Source: Chitinophagaceae bacterium (GTDB taxonomy: Bacteria; Bacteroidota; Bacteroidia; Chitinophagales; Chitinophagaceae). From it: 64,000 bases of DNA. Both the position numbers and the translations under genes were made by a program. Shown one piece after another: positions 35,256-43,846 of the stretch (position 1 is its first letter; each line of letters opens with the position of its first letter). The notes below the pieces were generated by a model that saw nothing but the letters and a program-made list of their open reading frames with translations, did no database searches and was not told where the DNA came from. Location: NCBI GenBank assembly GCA_017853575.1, contig JAFMJI010000001.1, forward strand, positions 186,001 through 250,000, written 5' to 3'.

Positions 35256-37379
35256 TCAGGATATTTTGCCCCAGGGCGTATCTGCATTATCGGTTTGCAA
35301 AAATGCTTTTAAAGCTCCGTGCTCAGGCTTTTTTATATCTGGGTCTGACTTCAATAACCTGTCAGCTGAGAGTTTGGCCTGTTCAAGCAATCCCCTGTCT
35401 GCAGAAATATCAGCCAGTTTAAAATTCATGGCACCACTCTGGCGGGTTCCTTGTATATCACCCGGACCTCTAAGTTCGAGATCTTTTTCTGCTATTTTGA
35501 AACCATCTGTTGTCTGGCACATAATTGATATTCTCTCTTTTGCATCTTTTCCAATACCATTGCTCGTCAAAAGAATACAGAAGCTCTTTTCACTTCCTCT
35601 ACCCACTCTTCCTCTTAATTGATGCAATTGACTTAATCCGAATTTTTCCGCACTTTCAATAATCATCACTGAAGCATTCGGAACATTTACACCCACCTCA
35701 ATGACAGTAGTACTCACCATGATCTGGGTTTCACCTTTCACAAAGCGTTGCATATTGATTTCTTTTTGATCAGAAGGCATCCTGCCATGCACCATGCTGA
35801 TCCAAAAGGTTGGTTCAGGAAACCATGCTTTCACATTTTCAAAACCACGCATCAGGTCTTCATACTGTAATTTTTCACTTTCTTCTATCAAAGGAAAAAT
35901 AAAATACACTTGTCGGCCTTTCAATATCTCAGCTTTGATAAAATCCATCACTTGAGGTCTTGCATCATCCAAACGATGCACTGTTGTAATGGGAGTTCTT
36001 CCAGGGGGAAGTTCGTCAATCACACTATAATCCAAATCGCCATAAGCAGTCATTGCCAATGTTCTTGGAATGGGTGTTGCCGTCATCACCAACATATGCG
36101 GTGGAACAGTATTCTTCTTCCACAATTTCGCACGTTGTGCAACTCCAAATTTGTGTTGCTCATCTACTACAGCCAATCCAAGGTTTTTGAATTTGACAAC
36201 ATCCTCTATCAAGGCATGCGTTCCCACCACAATTTGTATACTTCCATCTTCAATTCCTTTTAAAATTGATTTACGATCAGCCGACTTGGTTGAACCCGTT
36301 AATAATGCAACAGAAATATTTAATGGATTCAATAATTTGGAAAATTGCTCAAAATGCTGGCCTGCCAATATTTCCGTAGGAGCCATGATGCAAGCCTGAC
36401 AGCCATTGTCGAGTGCAATTAACATGGTCATCAATGCAACAATAGTTTTGCCACTCCCTACGTCTCCTTGCAACAATCGATTCATTTGAATTCCACTTCC
36501 CATATCCTGTCGGATTTCTTTCAGTACTCTTTTCTGTGCTCCAGTTAATGGAAATGGCAAATGCTGATGAAAAAAATCATTGAAGTGGGTAGCTACTTTT
36601 GAAAATAAAATCCCTCTTGAATACCTGTGTCTTGCAGACCGCATCATCCCCCACCTCAGTTGTGATATAAATAATTCTTCAAACTTGAGCCTGATCAATG
36701 CTTCTTCATACTGAAGATGATTTTTAGGGAAATGAATTTGCCTTAAAGCATTCCATCTTGAACACATTCCTTGATGCTGTAAAATATTTAAAGGAATATT
36801 TTCAGTTATTTCTTTTTCTTCAAGCACCAAGAAAAGCTGATACATGAGTTTACCCAATGCCCTCCCATTCAATCCCCTTGCCTTCAATTTTTCCGTAACC
36901 GAATAAATAGGTTCAAGAAAATTTTTGCCTGATTCATTGCTTTCTTTCAGAGATTCAATTTCAGGATGCGAAAGCTGTGGCTTTCCAAGAAAAAAGCTCA
37001 ATCGACCAAAAGCTACATAATCATTTCCAACAAGGAGCATTTTTTGAACCCAGTTAATTCCTTGAAACCAAGTAAGCTCAATGATCCCTGAAGCATCCCT
37101 TAAATGTGCAACAAGTCTTCTACCTCTTTTCTCACCAACCACTTCCATGGAAATCAAACGTCCTCTTACTTGAACAAAATCCATCGCAGGTGTTATCGTT
37201 GCAATGGTATGTATTTGGGTCTTGTCCAAATGTTTGAATGGAAAATAGAAAAGCAAATCTTCAAAAGTAAAAATTTGAAGTTCCTTTTTCAGCATGTCAG
37301 CACGCATGGGTCCGACACCCTTCAAGTATTCAATTGGATTGGATAATATGGACGATCTGAATGCGATTTTTATTTTCAA
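35256..37379 (-). CDS. recG: ATP-dependent DNA helicase RecG
   Basis: RecG remodels stalled replication forks and Holliday junctions. The 707-residue protein has the N-terminal wedge/OB domain (IEYLKGVGPMRADMLKKEL), Walker A QGDVGSGKTIVAL, the DEQH box (VVDEQHKFGVAQR), motif III ATPIPRTLAMT and helicase motifs QLRGRVGRG in the second RecA domain. Length and motif order are normal. The start at 37379 is uncertain by a few codons. It lies 45 bases from the divergent GNAT gene. Confidence 0.96.
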   Translation of the reverse strand: MKIKIAFRSSILSNPIEYLKGVGPMRADMLKKELQIFTFEDLLFYFPFKHLDKTQIHTIATITPAMDFVQVRGRLISMEVVGEKRGRRLVAHLRDASGIIELTWFQGINWVQKMLLVGNDYVAFGRLSFFLGKPQLSHPEIESLKESNESGKNFLEPIYSVTEKLKARGLNGRALGKLMYQLFLVLEEKEITENIPLNILQHQGMCSRWNALRQIHFPKNHLQYEEALIRLKFEELFISQLRWGMMRSARHRYSRGILFSKVATHFNDFFHQHLPFPLTGAQKRVLKEIRQDMGSGIQMNRLLQGDVGSGKTIVALMTMLIALDNGCQACIMAPTEILAGQHFEQFSKLLNPLNISVALLTGSTKSADRKSILKGIEDGSIQIVVGTHALIEDVVKFKNLGLAVVDEQHKFGVAQRAKLWKKNTVPPHMLVMTATPIPRTLAMTAYGDLDYSVIDELPPGRTPITTVHRLDDARPQVMDFIKAEILKGRQVYFIFPLIEESEKLQYEDLMRGFENVKAWFPEPTFWISMVHGRMPSDQKEINMQRFVKGETQIMVSTTVIEVGVNVPNASVMIIESAEKFGLSQLHQLRGRVGRGSEKSFCILLTSNGIGKDAKERISIMCQTTDGFKIAEKDLELRGPGDIQGTRQSGAMNFKLADISADRGLLEQAKLSADRLLKSDPDIKKPEHGALKAFLQTDNADTPWGKIS

Positions 37380-37412
37380 AATTAAATCAATATCCTTTTG
37401 AATGGTTTGAAA

Positions 37413-37420
37413 TAAATTTG
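37413..37420 (+). promoter_or_regulatory. -7 promoter element for the GNAT gene
   Basis: TAAATTTG matches TAnnTTTG and ends 4 bases before the ATG at 37425, implying a leaderless message. No -33 box at the expected position. Confidence 0.5.
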
Positions 37421-37424
37421 TGGC

Positions 37425-37874
37425 ATGAACAATATCATATGGACCCTCAAGGCTTTTGCCGAATTAAACCCTTTTGAGCTCTATCAAATACTTCGACTTA
37501 GAAGCGAAGTGTTTGTGGTGGAACAGAACTGTGTTTTTCTGGATATGGACAATTTAGATGCAAAATCGCTTCATTTACAGGGAAGGGCTGACGGAGAACT
37601 GATCGCCTACGTGAGAATTTTGCCACCCGGACTCGCTTATGAAGAACCCTCCATCGGTAGGGTTATTACATCGCCAAGAAGCAGGAGATTAGGGGCTGGA
37701 AAGGCATTGATGAAAAAAGCTATGGAAGAGACTATTTCAATCTATCCGAATAAATCCATCAAAATTGGCGCTCAGTTATACTTGAAGAAATTTTATGAGG
37801 GGTTCGGTTTTGAACAATGCAGCGAAATTTATTTGGAGGATGGCATTGAGCATATCAAGATGCTGAGAAAATAG
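37425..37874 (+). CDS. GNAT family N-acetyltransferase, ElaA-like
   Basis: This 149-residue protein resembles E. coli ElaA. It has FAELNPFELYQILRLRSEVFVVEQNC at the start, the acetyl-CoA binding segment PRSRRLGAGKALMKKAM, and a C-terminal IGAQLYLKKFYEGFGFE. Members acetylate small amines or peptides; the substrate is unknown. The gene is a single unit, divergent from recG and convergent with the deoxyribonucleotidase gene (5-base gap). Confidence 0.88.
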   Translation: MNNIIWTLKAFAELNPFELYQILRLRSEVFVVEQNCVFLDMDNLDAKSLHLQGRADGELIAYVRILPPGLAYEEPSIGRVITSPRSRRLGAGKALMKKAMEETISIYPNKSIKIGAQLYLKKFYEGFGFEQCSEIYLEDGIEHIKMLRK

Positions 37875-37879
37875 AGATC

Positions 37880-38407
37880 CTATTTCAGAAATATTTCAGC
37901 AGCTTCTTTCCAATTATTAATTCGATCATACCCCTCTATTTCTCTGTTGTGAAATGCAGAATAGAGATACTTTTTACCTGGGAAATGAACCAGATTTCTC
38001 ACATGATCATCAATTATGTAATCACCATGAATCATGCGTTTATCACCACATAATACCAATTGCCTCCAAGTAAAAAATGGGAAATGCTCCAACAACCAGT
38101 CGTGCTTGTCTTTTAAGGAATTGGGGAACTCTACCGCAGCAGACACTATAAAAATTTCATAACGCTCATTCATTTCTTTCAATACATCTTGTGCATCATC
38201 CATCACAGAAAGATTTCGAAAAAATCCCTCACTAAACAACCTGTCCATAACCAGCGATCGATGTTGTTCAGGAAATCCCCTCACCCACGAACCTTGTTTC
38301 ATTTCATTATAATCCACCTTTAGCCCATGGTTTTTCTCATACCAGGCAATCATATCACCCATTGGATCAGCAATGACTTCATCCATATCAATGATGACTC
38401 TCTTCAT
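37880..38407 (-). CDS. 5'(3')-deoxyribonucleotidase (NT5C family)
   Basis: This 175-residue HAD-like phosphatase has the first motif DMDEVIAD (residues 7-14), in which the two aspartates are the nucleophile and general acid, and a later YIIDDHVRNLVHF with the metal-binding aspartates. It would dephosphorylate deoxynucleoside monophosphates in the cytoplasm. Its start overlaps nothing but abuts the end of uvrA (stop at 38408), so it is most likely the second gene of a uvrA transcript, fitting a DNA-precursor role. Confidence 0.86.
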   Translation of the reverse strand: MKRVIIDMDEVIADPMGDMIAWYEKNHGLKVDYNEMKQGSWVRGFPEQHRSLVMDRLFSEGFFRNLSVMDDAQDVLKEMNERYEIFIVSAAVEFPNSLKDKHDWLLEHFPFFTWRQLVLCGDKRMIHGDYIIDDHVRNLVHFPGKKYLYSAFHNREIEGYDRINNWKEAAEIFLK

Positions 38408-41218
38408 TTATGTTAATTCAGCTTTTAGAAACTTAGCAGTATAGCTTTCTTTTATTTTCAATAAACCTTCGGGGTGTCCTTGATATAATAGTTGTCCGCC
38501 TCCCTCTCCTCCCTCAGGACCAAGATCAATAATATAATCTGCCATTTTTATTACATCCAAGTTGTGCTCTATTACCAGTACAGTATTTCCACGGTTGACA
38601 AGTTTATTGAGCACATTGAGCAGTAAATGAATGTCCTGGAAATGCAAACCGGTGGTAGGTTCGTCTAAAATATAAAATGTTTTACCAGTATCTTTTTTCG
38701 CAAGCTCAGTTGCTAATTTCACTCGCTGCGCCTCACCACCGCTCAAGGTAACAGCCGACTGTCCTAGCGTGATATATCCCAATCCAACTTCTTGCAGCAC
38801 TTTAATTTTTCTGTATAAATATGGAATATGTTGGAAAAATTCAACAGCTTCATCCACTGTCATATCCAATACATCACTGATGGATTTCCCTTTGTATCTG
38901 ATTTCCAATGTCTCCCTGTTGTATCGTCTTCCATTACATTTTTCACAATGCACATATACATCAGGTAAAAAATTCATTTCAATCACACGCAAACCACCTC
39001 CTTCACATACTTCACATCTTCCTGCCTTCACATTGAATGAAAAGCGTCCAGCATTGTAACCCCTGATTTTGGCTTCGGGCACTGCAGCAAAAAGTTGTCT
39101 GATATCTGTGAAAAAATTACAATAAGTAGCCGGATTGCTTCTAGGCGTTCTTCCAATCGGCGACTGATCAATTTCAATTACTTTATCGATATGCTCCAAA
39201 CCAACCACTTTTTTATAGGGCATGGGGTCCATATTCGAATCATAACAATGCTTGCTTAAAATAGGATAAAGTGTTTCATTGATAAGCGTTGACTTTCCAC
39301 TTCCGCTTACGCCAGTTACCAAAACAAAAGTTCCCAAGGGTATTGAAATATCAACACCTTTTAAATTGTTACCACTTGCGCCTTTCAACAACAATGCTTT
39401 GCTATTTCCTTTTCTTCTTTCCGTTGGCACTTCAATTTTCTTCTTGTTATTGAGATATTGGGCAGTTTCGGAAGATGACTTGCATACATGCGCTGGTGTT
39501 CCTGCTGCTACAATTTTCCCACCATGTATGCCAGCCTTTGGACCAACATCGATCAGATGATCAGCAGCAAGCATGATGTCTTTATCATGTTCCACCACTA
39601 GCACGCTGTTTCCAATATCACGCAAATTTTGAAGGGCACCAATCAATTGCTGATTATCTCGTTGATGCAATCCTATTGATGGTTCATCTAAGATATAGGT
39701 GATGCCCTGCAATTGAGATCCAATTTGGGTTGCCAATCTAATCCGTTGAGATTCACCGCCGCTCAGGGTGCGTGTAGGTCGTTCAAGCGAGAGATAGCCC
39801 AAGCCAACATCCAATAAAAAGGTAAGACGGGTTCTGATCTCTTTTAAAATATCTTTTGCGATGATCTGCTGCTTATCAGAAATTCGTTTTTCAATTGTCT
39901 CAAACCAGGCATATAGCTTGTGCAAGTTCATAGAAGACAGCTCTGCTATATTGCTGTTGTCAATTTTAAAAAACAAACTTTCTTTTTTCAATCTTGCTCC
40001 ACTGCAGGTTGAACATGATTTTAAAACCATGAATTTTTCTGCCCATTCACGGATACCTTCACTGGAACTCTCTGTAAACCATCGCAAAATCATTGATGCC
40101 ACTCCTTCAAAAGATGCTTCATTTTCATTTTCTGTTGGGTCAACCACTTCACCTTCTTCGTTTCCGTAAAGAATGATATTCATAACCGAAACAGGAAGTT
40201 TTTCTATTGGAGTCTTTAGACTGAACTTATGCTTTTTAGCAAGCTGTTCAACCATCTTGTAGAAGTAAGCGTCACGTGCTTCACCAAGCGGGAGAATCCC
40301 TCCATCAGCAATTGATATTGATTTATCAGGGATAACTGCTTCTAAATTGATTGCATGTTGCTGCCCCAATCCTTTACAAGTTGGACAAGCTCCATAAGGT
40401 GAATTAAAAGAAAAAGTATTAGGAGAAGGTTCTTCATAAGAAATTCCAGTCTCAGCACACATCAACTTTTTGCTGTACTGGATTAACTTATCCGGCTCAT
40501 GTACCAATGCAAACATCAATCCTTTTCCTATTTGCAAAGATTGCTGAATACTTTGCAACATGCGCAATCTCATCTCATTGTTCACCACCAAACGGTCCAC
40601 GACAATTTCTATATCATGAATTTTATACCGATCCACTTGCAACTTAGGAACGAGATCTTTCAACTCCCCATCGATCCTAACTTTTACGAAACCCTTTTTT
40701 CTGGTTTCTTCAAAAAGTTCTCTATAATGACCTTTTCGTCCTCTTACAATAGGAGCAAGGATCGTAATCTTTTTGTTTGGATATTTTTTGTAGATATCTG
40801 CAAGAATTTCTTCGTCGGTAAACTTGACCATTTTCTTATTGGTATGATAAGAATAGGCTTCACTTGCACGTGCAAAGAGCAAACGAATGAAATCATATAC
40901 TTCGGTTACCGTTCCTACCGTTGATCTTGGATTTCTGTTGGTGGTTTTCTGTTCAATGGAAATAACTGGGGAGAGTCCGCTAATTTTATCAACATCCGGA
41001 CGCTCCATTTCACCCATGAACTGTCGTGCATAGGTGCCAAATGTTTCCATATACCTTCGATGACCTTCTGCGTAAATGGTATCAAATGCAAGGGAAGACT
41101 TTCCACTTCCGCTGATACCTGTTATTACCACCAGTTTATTTTTAGGGATGGAAATGTCAATATTTTTCAGGTTGTGTGCTCTTGCACCTATAACTTCTAT
41201 TTGATCGTGCTCTGACAT
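38408..41218 (-). CDS. uvrA: UvrABC system protein A
   Basis: UvrA finds bulky DNA lesions for nucleotide excision repair. From the ATG at 41218 (MSEHDQIEVIGARAHNLKNI) the protein has 936 residues. Two ABC ATPase modules are complete: Walker A GISGSGKSSLAFDT and GVSGSGKSTLINET, signatures LSGGESQRIRLA and LSGGEAQRVKLA. Zinc-binding cysteine pairs CPTCKG, CEVCEGGG and CEKCNGRRYN are visible. A longer frame to 41245 exists but does not match the family start. It is divergent from the metX riboswitch. Confidence 0.97.
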   Translation of the reverse strand: MSEHDQIEVIGARAHNLKNIDISIPKNKLVVITGISGSGKSSLAFDTIYAEGHRRYMETFGTYARQFMGEMERPDVDKISGLSPVISIEQKTTNRNPRSTVGTVTEVYDFIRLLFARASEAYSYHTNKKMVKFTDEEILADIYKKYPNKKITILAPIVRGRKGHYRELFEETRKKGFVKVRIDGELKDLVPKLQVDRYKIHDIEIVVDRLVVNNEMRLRMLQSIQQSLQIGKGLMFALVHEPDKLIQYSKKLMCAETGISYEEPSPNTFSFNSPYGACPTCKGLGQQHAINLEAVIPDKSISIADGGILPLGEARDAYFYKMVEQLAKKHKFSLKTPIEKLPVSVMNIILYGNEEGEVVDPTENENEASFEGVASMILRWFTESSSEGIREWAEKFMVLKSCSTCSGARLKKESLFFKIDNSNIAELSSMNLHKLYAWFETIEKRISDKQQIIAKDILKEIRTRLTFLLDVGLGYLSLERPTRTLSGGESQRIRLATQIGSQLQGITYILDEPSIGLHQRDNQQLIGALQNLRDIGNSVLVVEHDKDIMLAADHLIDVGPKAGIHGGKIVAAGTPAHVCKSSSETAQYLNNKKKIEVPTERRKGNSKALLLKGASGNNLKGVDISIPLGTFVLVTGVSGSGKSTLINETLYPILSKHCYDSNMDPMPYKKVVGLEHIDKVIEIDQSPIGRTPRSNPATYCNFFTDIRQLFAAVPEAKIRGYNAGRFSFNVKAGRCEVCEGGGLRVIEMNFLPDVYVHCEKCNGRRYNRETLEIRYKGKSISDVLDMTVDEAVEFFQHIPYLYRKIKVLQEVGLGYITLGQSAVTLSGGEAQRVKLATELAKKDTGKTFYILDEPTTGLHFQDIHLLLNVLNKLVNRGNTVLVIEHNLDVIKMADYIIDLGPEGGEGGGQLLYQGHPEGLLKIKESYTAKFLKAELT

Positions 41219-41322
41219 GTATTGCTGTGTTTCAAATTGAAACAACAGGCAAATGTGATGAATGTTTCATGAATTATAAAATTATCCTTCAGCGAATTAA
41301 AAAAAGAGCAGCCATAGCCACT

Positions 41323-41353
41323 TTTGAGATTTCTAGAAAAATCCTTAATTTTG
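41323..41353 (+). promoter_or_regulatory. Promoter of the SAM riboswitch-metX-hom unit
   Basis: TTTG (41323-41326), 19 bases and TAATTTTG (41346-41353) match the Bacteroidota -33/-7 consensus. Transcription would start at about 41358-41360, about a dozen bases before the aptamer. Confidence 0.75.
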
Positions 41354-41371
41354 CATCAGTTCTTTAAATTT

Positions 41372-41472
41372 CTTATCCAGAAAGGCTGAGGGAATGGCCC
41401 GTTGAAGCCTTGACAACCTGTTATAAATTAATAAGGTGTCAAATCCAACTCCGCGTTGCGGAGGCAGATAAG
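41372..41472 (+). promoter_or_regulatory. SAM-I (S-box) riboswitch aptamer
   Basis: The element begins CTTATC (41372-41377), which pairs with GATAAG (41467-41472) to form P1. Between them are the S-box hallmarks: AGAAAGGCTGAGGGA, TGGCCC, GAAGCC, CAACC, then GGTGTCAAATCC, and a P4 hairpin CTCCGC/GCGGAG (41449-41454 with 41458-41463). It lies about 95 bases upstream of metX, encoding a methionine-pathway enzyme, so the ligand should be S-adenosylmethionine. Bound SAM would stabilise P1. Confidence 0.95.
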
Positions 41473-41542
41473 TCAGATTTTTCTCTAGACAAGATCGCAT
41501 CATTATAGTGAAAACCCATCTGACTTCAGATGGGTTTTTTAT
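41470..41542 (+). terminator. Riboswitch expression platform: antiterminator and intrinsic terminator
   Basis: The terminator is a perfect 12-bp stem, AAAACCCATCTG (41511-41522) with CAGATGGGTTTT (41527-41538), loop ACTT, followed by more T. An alternative 9-bp helix pairs AAGTCAGAT (41470-41478) with ATCTGACTT (41518-41526). That helix uses the last three bases of P1 and the 5' arm and loop of the terminator, so it cannot coexist with either. High SAM should keep P1, free the terminator and stop transcription before metX. Confidence 0.88.
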
Positions 41543-41567
41543 TTTCTGGAATAGAAGAATTTTAAGC

Positions 41568-42584
41568 ATGGAAAAAAAGAAACATATATATCGATACAAT
41601 GGGGAACTTGAATTGGAGTCAGGGAAATCAATCCGTGATTTTAATTTAACCTATACCACTTTGGGAAAGATTGCTGAAAAGAAAAACAATGTGGTGTGGA
41701 TTTTTCATGGAATGACGGCAAACAGCGATCCAACAGATTGGTGGCCTGGCATGGTTGGAGAAGGAAAGTTTTTTGACCCAGCTAGATTTTTTATAATCTG
41801 TGTGAATATGCCCGGAAGCTGCTACGGGAGTGTCGGCCCACTGGATATTAACCCTGAAACGAAAAAACAGTATTTACAAACTTTTCCATTTTTCAGTTCA
41901 CTTGATATAGCACATGCATTTGATGCATTGAGAAAGCACTTGAACATTGATAAAATTTTCATGGGCATTGGCGCATCGATGGGTGGACAGCAATTGCTCT
42001 CTTGGGCCACTGAACATCCAACATTGTTTGAATACATTGTTCCCATAGCCACCAATGCATTTCACTCTCCTTGGGGAAAGGCATTCAATGCATCCCAAAG
42101 AATGAGCATAGAAACTGATCATACCTGGAAAAGCTTTTCTGCTGAAGCAGGAATGGAAGGGATGAAAGTAGCCCGGTCGATTGCATTGATCAGTTACAGA
42201 CATTATGAAACGTATGAACATACACAACAAGATGAGGATAAAGCAATAGAAAATACCCGGAGTGAATCTTATCAAAGATATCAGGGCGAAAAGCTAGCAA
42301 AAAGATTCAATGCCATTAGTTATTATATTTTAACCAAAAGCATGGACAGCCATCATCTTGGAAGAGGGGTGCTTGATGCAGAATCTATGTTGGGAAAAAT
42401 AAAATCAAAAACATTGATCATTGGAATTTCAAGTGATCTCTTGTTCCAAGTTAAGGAACAGGCATTTCTTGCCGCGCATATACCAAATGCAAAACTTGAA
42501 GTGATCGACTCAATGTATGGACATGATGGATTTTTATTAGAGAATGATTATATAACAGATTTATTAAAAAATTTAATTAAGTAA
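41568..42584 (+). CDS. metX: Homoserine O-acetyltransferase MetX family
   Basis: This 338-residue alpha/beta hydrolase-fold acyltransferase has the nucleophile serine in GASMGG (S137) and the C-terminal catalytic histidine in YGHDGFLLE, as in MetX. It would acylate L-homoserine as the first committed step of methionine synthesis. The start at ATG 41568 (MEKKKHIYRYNGELELESG) lies beyond the riboswitch terminator; an earlier in-frame ATG at 41508 lies inside the hairpin and is unlikely. The gene is controlled by a SAM-I riboswitch and followed after two bases by hom. Acetyl versus succinyl donor is not settled by sequence. Confidence 0.9.
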   Translation: MEKKKHIYRYNGELELESGKSIRDFNLTYTTLGKIAEKKNNVVWIFHGMTANSDPTDWWPGMVGEGKFFDPARFFIICVNMPGSCYGSVGPLDINPETKKQYLQTFPFFSSLDIAHAFDALRKHLNIDKIFMGIGASMGGQQLLSWATEHPTLFEYIVPIATNAFHSPWGKAFNASQRMSIETDHTWKSFSAEAGMEGMKVARSIALISYRHYETYEHTQQDEDKAIENTRSESYQRYQGEKLAKRFNAISYYILTKSMDSHHLGRGVLDAESMLGKIKSKTLIIGISSDLLFQVKEQAFLAAHIPNAKLEVIDSMYGHDGFLLENDYITDLLKNLIK

Positions 42585-42586
42585 AG

Positions 42587-43846
42587 ATGGGTACCGAAAA
42601 AACACTGGTGATTGGAATGTTTGGATTTGGCGTGGTTGGTGAAGGTTTGTATAAAATTTTAAAGCAAACACCTTCACTTAAAGCAAGTATAAAAAAAGTA
42701 TGTATTAAAAATACACATAAGAAAAGAAACGCACCTGCCGAATTATTTACTTCAGAGAAGAATGATTTGCTGTTTGATCCTGAAATCAATGTAATTGTTG
42801 AGGTAATCAACGACAGTGTTGCCGGCTATGAAATCGTAACAATGGCTTTAAAAAATGGTAAAGATGTTGTGAGCGCCAGCAAAAAAATGCTGTCAGAGCA
42901 TCTTCAAGAATTGATAGCATTGCAAAATTCCACTGGCAGATCCCTATTGTATGAAGCATCCGCATGCGCTTCCATCCCAGTGATCAGAAATCTTGAAGAA
43001 TATTATGACAATGACTTGCTGCATTCCATCAAGGCAATTGTAAATGGTTCAACAAATTTCATCCTTACAAAAATGTTTGAAGAGCACCTCAATTTTAAAG
43101 AAGCGCTCTTGCTTGCACAACAGCTTGGCTTTGCTGAATCTGATCCAACGCTTGACATTGAAGGATTCGATGCAGCGAATAAATGGGTGCTGCTGCTTGC
43201 CCACAGCTATGGAATCAATACCAGCATTGATAAAATGCTGTTCAATGGAATTACACAAATCAATGAGGTTGATGCGAAAATCGCACAATCAAAAAATCAG
43301 TCAATCAAGCTTGTAGCACAGGCACAAAAACTCAACAATGGGAAAGTGGCAACATTTTTATTGCCTCAATTCATTGAATCCAGCGAACATTTGCATTTTG
43401 TAAAAAATGAATACAATGGAGTGGTTATTGAGAGTGGATTTGCCGATAAACAGTTTTTTTATGGAAAAGGAGCAGGAAGTTTCCCAACTGGTTCAGCAGT
43501 GTTGAGTGATATCGCTGCATTAAGATATGGATACAAGTATGAATACAAGAAATTAAATCAGGCAGTAGAAGCTGAACTCAGCGATGAGTTCCATTTAAGG
43601 GTATATGTGAGTTTTGAAAATATTAAGTTTATACCAAAGGAAGAATTTAACAGTATTGAAGAATGGCATTCCGGCAATGAAAGAAGTTATCTCATTGGCA
43701 CCATCCCATTCCGTTCATTGCTGAATTCAACATGGTGGAAATCCAACAATACTTCACTTATACTGATGCCGCAATGCATTGTGGAAGAATCCCAAATTTC
43801 TGAACTAAAGAAATTGAGCCTTTCACTTGCTGGACTAGAATCCTAA
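42587..43846 (+). CDS. hom: Homoserine dehydrogenase
   Basis: This 419-residue enzyme reduces aspartate semialdehyde to homoserine. The nucleotide-binding motif GFGVVGEG lies near residue 13, and ADPTLDIEGFDAANKWVLLLAHSYG carries the substrate/catalytic region (DIEGxDAAxK). The C-terminal 90 residues do not show a recognisable ACT domain, in keeping with control at the RNA level. It lies two bases after metX, so both are under the SAM-I riboswitch. The end overlaps the GH78 gene by four bases, the stop codons sharing CTAA. Confidence 0.92.
   Translation: MGTEKTLVIGMFGFGVVGEGLYKILKQTPSLKASIKKVCIKNTHKKRNAPAELFTSEKNDLLFDPEINVIVEVINDSVAGYEIVTMALKNGKDVVSASKKMLSEHLQELIALQNSTGRSLLYEASACASIPVIRNLEEYYDNDLLHSIKAIVNGSTNFILTKMFEEHLNFKEALLLAQQLGFAESDPTLDIEGFDAANKWVLLLAHSYGINTSIDKMLFNGITQINEVDAKIAQSKNQSIKLVAQAQKLNNGKVATFLLPQFIESSEHLHFVKNEYNGVVIESGFADKQFFYGKGAGSFPTGSAVLSDIAALRYGYKYEYKKLNQAVEAELSDEFHLRVYVSFENIKFIPKEEFNSIEEWHSGNERSYLIGTIPFRSLLNSTWWKSNNTSLILMPQCIVEESQISELKKLSLSLAGLES

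Noticed and set aside
41345-41599. Small reading frame on the minus strand opposite the riboswitch
   Set aside because: It is the shadow of the structured leader and metX start, with no start context or family similarity.
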